A DNA stretch of 64,000 bases, from positions 186,001 to 250,000 of the forward strand of contig NZ_JARGZA010000003.1 of the NCBI RefSeq assembly GCF_030973515.1. The letters run 5' to 3'. The stretch comes from Jannaschia maritima (GTDB lineage: Bacteria; Pseudomonadota; Alphaproteobacteria; Rhodobacterales; Rhodobacteraceae). Each line of letters begins with the position of its first letter. The stretch's first letter is position 1. The notes beneath the pieces were generated by a model that saw only the letters and a list, made by a program, of their open reading frames with translations, was not told the DNA's origin and made no database searches. The translations under genes were made by a program, and so were the position numbers. Below are positions 57,760-64,000 of this stretch, one piece after another.

Positions 57760-58537
57760 CTGCGACCTCGTACTCCGCCTGCGTCTTCGCCCCGGTGATA
57801 TAGGCCACGACGTCCTGATGGTCCGTGTCCGCCTTGCGGAGTTTCGCGCAGATGCGGCCCCGCCGGAACACCACGATCCGGTCGCACAGATCCATCACCT
57901 GCCGCATGTTGTGCGAGATCAGGATCAGGGGCTCCCCCGCCTCCTTCAGCGTGCGCACGATGGCTTCGACCTGCGCGGTCTCCTGCACGCCCAAAGCCGC
58001 CGTCGGCTCGTCCATGATGGTCAGCTTGGAATGGAAGGTGGCAGTGCGCGCGATGGCCACGCATTGCCGCTGCCCCCCCGACATGTTGCGGATGGTGCCG
58101 CGTATGTTGGGGATCTTCACGCCCGTCTTCTCCAGGCCCGCGATCGTGGCCTCCTGCATCGCCTTGTAGTCGAGGATGCTGAACGGCCCCAGGTTGAACT
58201 TCACGATCTCGCGCCCCAGGAACAGGTTGTCGGGCACGTCCAGGTCGTCGGCCAGCGCGAGCGTCTGGAACACCGTCTCGATGCCCGCGTCCCGCGCGTC
58301 CATCGGGTTCTCGAAGTGCCGCTCCCGCCCGTCGAAGACGATCGTGCCGCGCGTGGGCACCTCCACCCCCGTGATCTGGCGCACGAAGGTGGACTTGCCC
58401 GCCCCGTTGTCGCCCATGATGGCGACGTGCTCGCCCGCGCGCAGGGTGAAGTCCGCATCCGTCAGCGCGTGGACGCCGCCGTAATGCTTGGTAAGGCCGC
58501 GCGTCTCCAGGATGACGTCGTCCATCGCATCGCCCAT
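57749..58537 (-). CDS. Sugar ABC transporter ATP-binding protein, single-domain
   Basis: A 262-aa ATPase: Walker A GDNGAGKST, signature MSGGQRQCVAIARTA, Walker B LTIMDEPTAALGVQE and VISHN-like LILISHNMRQVM. It carries one nucleotide-binding domain, unlike the two-domain RbsA/MglA type, and resembles FrcA-type proteins. The ATG at 58537 shares one base with the permease stop (TGATG). Confidence 0.93.
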   Translation of the reverse strand: MGDAMDDVILETRGLTKHYGGVHALTDADFTLRAGEHVAIMGDNGAGKSTFVRQITGVEVPTRGTIVFDGRERHFENPMDARDAGIETVFQTLALADDLDVPDNLFLGREIVKFNLGPFSILDYKAMQEATIAGLEKTGVKIPNIRGTIRNMSGGQRQCVAIARTATFHSKLTIMDEPTAALGVQETAQVEAIVRTLKEAGEPLILISHNMRQVMDLCDRIVVFRRGRICAKLRKADTDHQDVVAYITGAKTQAEYEVADAV

Positions 58538-59622
58538 CACTTCGCCCCCGTCCGGCTCTGCCGCCATTGGTCCAGGACCACGGCGGCGACGATGATGACG
58601 CCCTTCACCATCTCCTGATAGTACGCGTCCAGGCGCAGGAACGTGAACCCGCTGATGATGACGCCGAAGATCAGCGCGCCGATCACCGTGCCGACGATGG
58701 ACCCCCGCCCCCCCGCCAGGGACACGCCGCCGATGACCGCCATGGCGATGGCGTCCAGTTCGTACATCAGGCCCATGCCGGTCTGCGCCGTCAGGTTCTT
58801 GGCCGACAGCACGATGGCCGAGACTCCGGCCAACCCGCCCGCGATGGCATAGACCAGCAGCTTGTGGCGCGCGACCTTGATGCCCGACATCCGCGCCGCG
58901 TCCTCGTTCGACCCGATCGCATAGGTGTGCTTGCCGTACACGGTGTGGCGCAGGATCAGGTGGAACAGGATCGCCAGGCCCACGAACCAGATCACGGGCA
59001 TCATGCCCTGTCCCAGCGCGGCGTAGCCGTCGGTCGGGAAGCTGACCGGCTGGCCCCGCGTCCACCATTGCGCGGCGCCCCGCGCAGCGACCATCATGCC
59101 CAGCGTGGCGATGAAGGGCGGGATGCGAGTATAGGCGATCAGCGCCCCGTTGATGACCCCCGCCAGGGTTCCGACCCCCAGCCCCGCCAGGACGGGAACG
59201 ATCACCGGCAGGTCCAGCCAGGCCGGGCCGAAGACCGCGCCCGGGTTGGGGTTGCCGTTCACCACGCCCGTCTGCGCGAAGGACATGGCGACCATCGCCG
59301 CGAAGCCCACCACCGACCCCGCCGACAGGTCGATGCCGCCCGTGATGATGACCTGCGTGGCCCCCAGCGCGATGATGCCGATGATGGCGACCTGCAGGAT
59401 GATGATCCGCAGGCGGGCCTCGTTGAATACGCTGTCGAACCGGTCCCGGCTGTCGAACAGGAACGACTGATCCATCAGCAGCGCGCCCAGCCCCTCGAAG
59501 ACCGCGACGATCAGGATCAGGGCAATCAGGACGTTCGCCTCGTTCGGCCAGGCCCGCCGCTTCGTGTCGTAGAGCAGGCCGCCGGTCCCGTGGACGCGCG
59601 CCTGCGCGGTGCCGTCCGCCAT
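58537..59622 (-). CDS. Sugar ABC transporter permease (ribose/xylose class)
   Basis: A 361-aa inner-membrane protein with about ten helices of the RbsC/FrcC/XylH type: GIIALGATQVIITGGIDLSAGS, PPFIATLGMMVAARG and AVIGGVSLAGGRGSIVGT. It pairs with the ATPase and binding protein. A strong hairpin lies between the binding-protein gene and this one. Confidence 0.94.
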   Translation of the reverse strand: MADGTAQARVHGTGGLLYDTKRRAWPNEANVLIALILIVAVFEGLGALLMDQSFLFDSRDRFDSVFNEARLRIIILQVAIIGIIALGATQVIITGGIDLSAGSVVGFAAMVAMSFAQTGVVNGNPNPGAVFGPAWLDLPVIVPVLAGLGVGTLAGVINGALIAYTRIPPFIATLGMMVAARGAAQWWTRGQPVSFPTDGYAALGQGMMPVIWFVGLAILFHLILRHTVYGKHTYAIGSNEDAARMSGIKVARHKLLVYAIAGGLAGVSAIVLSAKNLTAQTGMGLMYELDAIAMAVIGGVSLAGGRGSIVGTVIGALIFGVIISGFTFLRLDAYYQEMVKGVIIVAAVVLDQWRQSRTGAK

Positions 59623-59648
59623 GGTCGTCCCTCCCCCTGTCGGTCGCG

Positions 59649-59681
59649 GGACCGGGCGGCGTCCTCCCCGCCGCCCGGTCC
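59649..59681 (-). terminator. Strong hairpin between binding-protein and permease genes
   Basis: GGACCGGGCGGC and GCCGCCCGGTCC pair perfectly (12 bp) around a 9-base loop. There is no U-tract. In ABC operons such stems shorten or stabilise mRNA so that the binding protein is made in excess. Confidence 0.7.
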
Positions 59682-59703
59682 GGTCAGTCCGGACGATGCC
59701 CGA

Positions 59704-60648
59704 TCAGTTCTGGTCCGTGAAGTCCGACAGGTTGTCCTGCGTGACCAGCTGGAACGGGATATAGACCTTCTGATCGACCTCCTCGCCGTTGGCCAAGGCG
59801 ACCGCAGCGTCGATGGCGCCCGCGCCCTGGCCGGCGGCGTCCTGGAACACGGTCGCGTCCAGTTCGCCCACCGACATGGATTGCAAGGCGTCCTGCGTGG
59901 CGTCCACGCCGACGACGACCACGTCGTCCATGCTGATCCCGTTGGCCTTCAGCGCCTGGATCGCGCCCAGCGCCATCTCGTCGTTGTTGGCGAACACGAC
60001 GTCGATGGGCTCGCCCGACGAGATGAAGTTCGTCATCAAGTCGTTCGCCTCGTCGCGCGACCAGTTGGCGGTCTGGCTGTCGATCAACGTGATGAAATTG
60101 CACATGTCCATGCCCAGGACGTCCTCGACGTCCTTGGACCGCTGGACCGCGGCCTGGTTCGACAGCTGCCCCATCAGCATGTAGCCCTGCGCGCCGCCCG
60201 CCTTGCCGTCCGCGCGCAGCATCTTGCACGCCTCGAACGCCGCGAGCGTCCCGGACTCGATCTCGTTCGACGCCACGAAGGCCTGGTCGTCAGGCAGGCT
60301 GTCGACGTTGGCGGGCTCGCGGTTGACATAGACCAGGGGCACGCCCGCGCCCGAGGCGGCGTTCGTCATCGCGTCCACCGCGTTCGTGTCGACGGCATTG
60401 ACGACGATCGCGTCCACGCCCGAGGCGATGAAGTTGTTGATCTGGTCCAGCTGGGCCGCGACGTCGTCCTGCGCGTCCTCCACCTGGATCTCCACGCCGT
60501 CCAGCGTCGCGGCGTATTCCTCCATCCCGTTGCGCAGCACGGTCAGGAAGTTGTCGTCGAAGCGGGCCATGCTGACCCCGATGGTCTGCGCCATCGCGGT
60601 CGTGGCCATCAGGGTGCCAAAGCCGGCGCCGATCAGGATCTTGGTCAT
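59704..60648 (-). CDS. Sugar/inositol ABC transporter substrate-binding protein
   Basis: A 314-aa periplasmic binding protein with signal peptide (MTKILIGAGFGTLMATTAMAQ). It belongs to the ribose/inositol group: VSMARFDDNFLTVLRNGMEEY, INNFIASGVDAIVVNAVDTNAV, VPLVYVNREP and DVVFANNDEMALGAIQAL. The ligand may be myo-inositol or a similar polyol, judged by the IolG/IolE-like neighbours. It is divergent from the LacI gene. Confidence 0.9.
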   Translation of the reverse strand: MTKILIGAGFGTLMATTAMAQTIGVSMARFDDNFLTVLRNGMEEYAATLDGVEIQVEDAQDDVAAQLDQINNFIASGVDAIVVNAVDTNAVDAMTNAASGAGVPLVYVNREPANVDSLPDDQAFVASNEIESGTLAAFEACKMLRADGKAGGAQGYMLMGQLSNQAAVQRSKDVEDVLGMDMCNFITLIDSQTANWSRDEANDLMTNFISSGEPIDVVFANNDEMALGAIQALKANGISMDDVVVVGVDATQDALQSMSVGELDATVFQDAAGQGAGAIDAAVALANGEEVDQKVYIPFQLVTQDNLSDFTDQN

Positions 60649-60753
60649 CTGTCGTCCTCCCAGTCGCGACCGCCGGCGGGGCCGCATTGCGTCGTGCCGG
60701 TCCCCCGCGCGCCGCTCGTCTCCCCGCGGCGGCGCGGACCCGCCCATTCTGTC

Positions 60754-60765
60754 GCAACCGGTTGC
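60754..60765. promoter_or_regulatory. LacI-type operator near the transport operon
   Basis: GCAACCGGTTGC is a perfect 12-bp palindrome with the central CG typical of LacI-family sites. It is in the 288-bp region between the binding-protein and LacI genes, about 106 bp from the former. Confidence 0.75.
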
Positions 60766-60870
60766 AAAACGTCAACGGATTATTGACGGATCGTCCGCCG
60801 CATGCCCTGCGGTGCCGTCCAAGCTGCTGTTTTCGTTGATCGACAAGCCGCGCGCACGTTCCGCTTGAGT

Positions 60871-60905
60871 TTGCAACCGCTTGCAACGACACTTGCATCG
60901 TTGCA
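60871..60905. promoter_or_regulatory. LacI-type operators near the regulator gene
   Basis: TTGCAACCGCTTGCAA (60871-60886) and TTGCATCGTTGCA (60893-60905) are two further sites of the same family, 31-66 bp upstream of the LacI start. They suggest autoregulation and possible looping with the site at 60754. Confidence 0.65.
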
Positions 60906-60936
60906 GCGCCGGGCCGTTCCGGGGAAGGGACATGCC

Positions 60937-61932
60937 ATGACCGTCACCCTGCGCGACGTCGCGGCCCGGGCGGGCGTGTCGACCGCCGCCGTCAGCCGCA
61001 CCTTCACCCCCGGCGCGTCCGTCAGCCCGCGGATGCGCGCCCGCGTCCTGAAGGCGGCCGAGGCGCTGGGCTATCAGCCCTCGACCATCGCGTCGGCCAT
61101 GTCCACCGGGCGCACGAAGCTGATCGGCCTGGTGGTCACGAACTTCCGCAACCCCCTGATGCTGGACGTGTTCGAACGGTTCACCGCGCAGTTGCAGGAC
61201 CGGGGCCTGCGACCGCTGCTGGTCAACCTGCGCGACGACGCCGACCCGGCGGAGGCCATCGCCATGCTGCGCGGATACCGCGTGGACGGGGTGGTGATCG
61301 CGTCGTCCACCGTGACGCGCGGCTTCGCGCGGGCCTTCGCGGCCAGCGGCATCCCCACCGTCCACAGCTTCGGCCCCGTCACCCCCAGCCCCGACGTCCA
61401 CGTGGTGGGCATCGACAACGTGGAGGCCGGGCGCATCGCCGCGCGCGAATTGCTGAAGCGCGGCTACAAGCCCGGCTTCCTGGGCGGGCCGGGCACGGCG
61501 TCGTCCACGCAGGACCGGGTGGCGGGCTTCTCGCAATACGCGCCCCGCGCCTACAAGCACAACGCGGAGGCGTACACGTTCCAGGCGGGCTACGACGCGA
61601 TGTCCCGGATATGCCGCCGTGCGACGGGTTGGTTCTGCGCCGACGACGTCCTGTCGCTGGGGGCCATGGCCGCCCTGCGCGACCGCGGCTTGAGGGTCCC
61701 GGACCAGGCGGGCGTCATCGGCTTCAACGACATGGAGATGGCATCCTGGCCGGGCATCGACCTGACCACGATCCGGATGCCCACGGGCGCGATCATATCG
61801 GGCGCCATCGACCTCGTGACCGCCGTGATGGACGAACCCGACCGCCCCCCCGAGACACGGATGTTCCCCTGCACCCTGATGGAGCGCGGCACCCTGCGGT
61901 CTTCGGCGCCGAAGTCGCGGGCCCGCGCCTAG
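60937..61932 (+). CDS. LacI-family transcriptional regulator
   Basis: A 331-aa repressor: N-terminal helix-turn-helix TLRDVAARAGVSTAAVSRTF and hinge LGYQPSTIASAM, then a periplasmic-binding-like effector domain (LIGLVVTNFRNPLMLDVFE, DGVVIASST, GFNDMEMASWPGIDLTTI). It most likely represses the divergent transport operon and responds to the polyol. GGGAAGGGAC precedes the ATG. It overlaps the following leftward gene by 4 bp at the 3' end. Confidence 0.93.
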   Translation: MTVTLRDVAARAGVSTAAVSRTFTPGASVSPRMRARVLKAAEALGYQPSTIASAMSTGRTKLIGLVVTNFRNPLMLDVFERFTAQLQDRGLRPLLVNLRDDADPAEAIAMLRGYRVDGVVIASSTVTRGFARAFAASGIPTVHSFGPVTPSPDVHVVGIDNVEAGRIAARELLKRGYKPGFLGGPGTASSTQDRVAGFSQYAPRAYKHNAEAYTFQAGYDAMSRICRRATGWFCADDVLSLGAMAALRDRGLRVPDQAGVIGFNDMEMASWPGIDLTTIRMPTGAIISGAIDLVTAVMDEPDRPPETRMFPCTLMERGTLRSSAPKSRARA

Positions 61933-63083
61933 CGGTGGATCGGCGCGCGCGCGTCCACCCAGGCCCCGTCCGCCTTGCCCGATTCCGCGACCGCGTGGAC
62001 GGCCGCCATCGACCGCAGCCCGTCCTCCGCGCGGGGATACAGGTCCGCCGCCGGGTCGGGGTCCACGCCCGCCTTCCGCGCGGCGATGACCTCGGCCAGG
62101 TCGCGGTAGAGGTTGGCGAAGGCCAGGGGCATCCCTTCGGCGTGTCCGACCGTGACCCGGCTGGCGCGGTCGGCGGCCGGCGACAGGCCGCCCTCCCCCC
62201 GCTCGACGATCTCCGTGCGGCCGCCCAGGGGCGTCCAGAACAGTTGGTTGGGCTGCTCCTGCGCCCAGCGCAGGCCGCCCGCCTCGCCGAACACCTGCAG
62301 GGTCAGGCCGTGCTGGCGGCCCAGCGCGACCGACGACGTCCACAGCCGCCCCACCGCGCCCCCGTCGAAGCGCAGCGCCACCAGCGCGTCGTCCTCCAGG
62401 ACCCGGCCCGGGACGCAGGACACGGTGTCCGCCGACAGCCGCGTCACCTGCTGCCCCGTCACGAAGCTTGCCATATGCAGCGCGTGGATCCCGCAATCGG
62501 CGAACTGAGCGCTGACCCCCGCCTGCGCGGGATCGTACCGCCAGCGCACGCGCGGGTTGTCGGCATCGCCCGCATCCGCATGGTGGCCATGCGCGAACTC
62601 GGCCACCACCAGACGCACCGCGCCCAGATCGCCGCGTTCCACCATCGCCCGCATGTGACGGACCAGCGGATAGCCGGTATAGCCATAGTTGACCGCGCAG
62701 ATGCAACCGGTTGCAAGCGCCAGTCGGACGATCTCCTCCCCTTCCGCGACGGTCATCGTCATGGGCTTCTCGCACAGCACGTCGAAGCCCGCCTCCAGCC
62801 AGGCGCGCGTGATCTCGAAATGTGTGGCGTTGGGCGTGGCGACCGTCACCAAATCGATCCGGTCGTCGCGGTCCCGCTCCCCCGCCAGCATCTCGCGCCA
62901 GTCGCCATAGGACCGGTCGGGCGCCAGGCCCAGCCGGCGGCCATAGGCGCGGCCCTCGTCCGGGCGGTGGTCCAGCGCGCCGGCAGTGAACGCGAACAGC
63001 CCGTCCAGCCCCGCGCCCAGGCGGTGGGCCGGGCCGATCTGGCTGCCCTCCCCCCCGCCGATCAGGCCCCAGCGCAGGGTCAC
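61929..63083 (-). CDS. Gfo/Idh/MocA-family oxidoreductase
   Basis: A 384-aa NAD(P)-dependent dehydrogenase: LRWGLIGGGEGSQIGPAHR at the start, VTVATPNATHFEITRAWL, LCEKPMTMTVAEGEE with the catalytic Lys, and GIHALHMASFVTG with the conserved His. The length and GGGEGSQIG form differ from IolG, so it may act on another polyol or a keto-inositol. The start is GTG 63083, overlapping the IolE-like gene by 4 bp. The coding sequence holds a perfect LacI-type palindrome at 62702. Confidence 0.87.
   Translation of the reverse strand: MTLRWGLIGGGEGSQIGPAHRLGAGLDGLFAFTAGALDHRPDEGRAYGRRLGLAPDRSYGDWREMLAGERDRDDRIDLVTVATPNATHFEITRAWLEAGFDVLCEKPMTMTVAEGEEIVRLALATGCICAVNYGYTGYPLVRHMRAMVERGDLGAVRLVVAEFAHGHHADAGDADNPRVRWRYDPAQAGVSAQFADCGIHALHMASFVTGQQVTRLSADTVSCVPGRVLEDDALVALRFDGGAVGRLWTSSVALGRQHGLTLQVFGEAGGLRWAQEQPNQLFWTPLGGRTEIVERGEGGLSPAADRASRVTVGHAEGMPLAFANLYRDLAEVIAARKAGVDPDPAADLYPRAEDGLRSMAAVHAVAESGKADGAWVDARAPIHR
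62702..62715. promoter_or_regulatory. Intragenic LacI-type operator
   Basis: TGCAACCGGTTGCA is a perfect 14-bp palindrome within the dehydrogenase gene, of the same sequence as the site at 60754. It could act as an auxiliary operator or roadblock. Confidence 0.6.
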
Positions 63084-63973
63084 GCGTCGAACCCGATGGA
63101 CGCCAGGTACGCGCGGTTCGCCCGCGCGTCCCCCAGGATGTCGGGCGCCAGGGCGGGGTCGCAGTCCTGCTCCACCGTGCACCAGCCGTCGAAGCCCGCA
63201 TCCAAGAGGACCCGACGCGCGGCGGGAAAGTCCACGTCCCCCGTACCGAGGTTGCAGAAGATCCCCTGCCCGCACGCGTCGTAGAAACCGGTCCGCCGTG
63301 CCACCGCGTCCGCCTTCACGGCCGGGTCGATGTCCTTGAAGTGCATGTAGGAGATGCGCCCGACATGCCGACGCATGAACGCCACCGGGTCGTAGCCGGC
63401 ATAGGAATGGTGCCCCGTGTCGAAGCAGATCTTCAGCACGTCCTCCGGAACCTCGTCCAGCAGACGCTCCAACTCCGGCTCGAAGTCGACGAAGCCCGCC
63501 GCGTGGGCGTGGATCCCCACAATCAGCCCCGCATCCGTCCCCATCCGCGCCACGTGCGCGATGCGGTCGCGGAAGGCGCCCCATTCGGCCGCGTCCATCT
63601 GCTCGGCCTCCGCCGCCCGTCCGGCGGTGGGCGCGCGGCGCGGGCTGATGCTGTCGATCACGACCAGGTGCCGCGCCCCGTGCGCCCGCAGCGCCGCGAT
63701 CGTGCGCCGCGCCCCGTCCAGCACGTCGTCCCAGGCGCCGGGGTCGTGGAAGGCGCGGAAGACGACGCCGCCGATCAGGGTCAGGTCGTGCTCGGCCAGC
63801 GCGTCGCCCAAGGTCGCGGGGTCCTCCGGCATGTACCCCACCGGGCCCAGCTCGATCCCCGAATACCCGGCCTGCGCGCATTGCCGCAGGACATCGCGCC
63901 AGGGCGGGTTCCGCGGGTCGCCCGCGAACTCGACCCCCCAGGAACACGGGGCGTTGCCGATCCGCATCGTCAT
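63080..63973 (-). CDS. IolE/MocC-like sugar phosphate isomerase/epimerase family protein
   Basis: A 297-aa TIM-barrel protein of the xylose isomerase-like family. The start APCSWGVEFA is typical of inosose dehydratase (IolE) and MocC proteins; metal-ligand blocks are GIHAHAAGFVDF, FDTGHHSYAGYDP and YMHFKDIDP. It would act on a keto-polyol made by the dehydrogenases. The ATG at 63973 has GGAGG ten bases upstream. Its operon continues beyond the window edge. Confidence 0.84.
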   Translation of the reverse strand: MTMRIGNAPCSWGVEFAGDPRNPPWRDVLRQCAQAGYSGIELGPVGYMPEDPATLGDALAEHDLTLIGGVVFRAFHDPGAWDDVLDGARRTIAALRAHGARHLVVIDSISPRRAPTAGRAAEAEQMDAAEWGAFRDRIAHVARMGTDAGLIVGIHAHAAGFVDFEPELERLLDEVPEDVLKICFDTGHHSYAGYDPVAFMRRHVGRISYMHFKDIDPAVKADAVARRTGFYDACGQGIFCNLGTGDVDFPAARRVLLDAGFDGWCTVEQDCDPALAPDILGDARANRAYLASIGFDA

Positions 63974-64000
63974 CGGGGTATGTCCTCCATCGAGATCCAG

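Overview
The window is chromosomal DNA of a very GC-rich alphaproteobacterium, most likely a marine Rhodobacterales (Roseobacter-group) bacterium. The evidence is the order aroA / cmk / rpsA / ihfB / lapA / trpF / trpB, a choXWV plus betI-betC-betB-betA choline/choline-O-sulfate locus, a PhoX phosphatase, a BCCT carrier and many 4-bp ATGA/GTGA gene overlaps. The genus cannot be fixed from the sequence. I saw no rRNA, tRNA, CRISPR array, transposase or integrase.

Region 1 (1-11.4 kb): the 3' end of a beta-lactamase-fold hydrolase, a DUF2237 protein, an exported hydratase-fold protein and a membrane LuxR-type regulator, then the long leftward housekeeping block (two small exported proteins, trpB, trpF, lapA, ihfB, rpsA, an exported protein, cmk, a GFA protein; a FlaR-type kinase on the other strand; aroA).

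Region 2 (11.4-29.7 kb): two divergent chemoreceptors, a carbamoylputrescine amidase/aminotransferase pair, phoX, two paralogous metallo-beta-lactamase-fold hydrolases, a lytic transglycosylase, then rightward dapA, an MFS carrier, smpB, sseA, an aromatic/aspartate aminotransferase and a queuosine-precursor transporter.

Region 3 (29.7-35.5 kb): the accessory part. It holds a mini-ORF with an exceptionally extended Shine-Dalgarno, tandem repeats and strong palindromes, an orphan BrnA-type antitoxin, REP-like elements, a higBA toxin-antitoxin pair next to a decayed higA copy, and a visibly AT-rich cassette of three overlapping genes (164 aa unknown with a His/Trp motif; DUF1828-DUF1829; 47 aa charged protein). 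This cassette is the best candidate for an undescribed system. A membrane protein, an exported protein and a 43-aa YHYH-like peptide follow on the other strand.

Region 4 (35.6-44.8 kb): pncB, a wHTH-TM-TolB/TPR regulator facing a single-domain LuxR protein, an EamA transporter, a BCCT transporter, pncA, trhO and an FAD oxidoreductase.

Region 5 (44.9-55.8 kb): choline import and oxidation. choX-choW-choV run left, and a GIY-YIG gene flanked by inverted REP elements sits between choX and choW. betI-betC-betB-DUF2306-betA run right from a shared region with a BetI-like palindrome. A SnoaL-like protein and an alpha/beta hydrolase follow.

Region 6 (55.8-64 kb): a soluble truncated chemoreceptor, then a polyol/inositol-type island: binding protein, permease and single-domain ATPase, a Gfo/Idh dehydrogenase and a DUF3329-like protein run left; a LacI regulator runs right; a second Gfo/Idh dehydrogenase and an IolE-like isomerase run left. 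TTGCAA-type operators lie between the regulator and the transport operon, and one perfect copy lies inside the second dehydrogenase gene.
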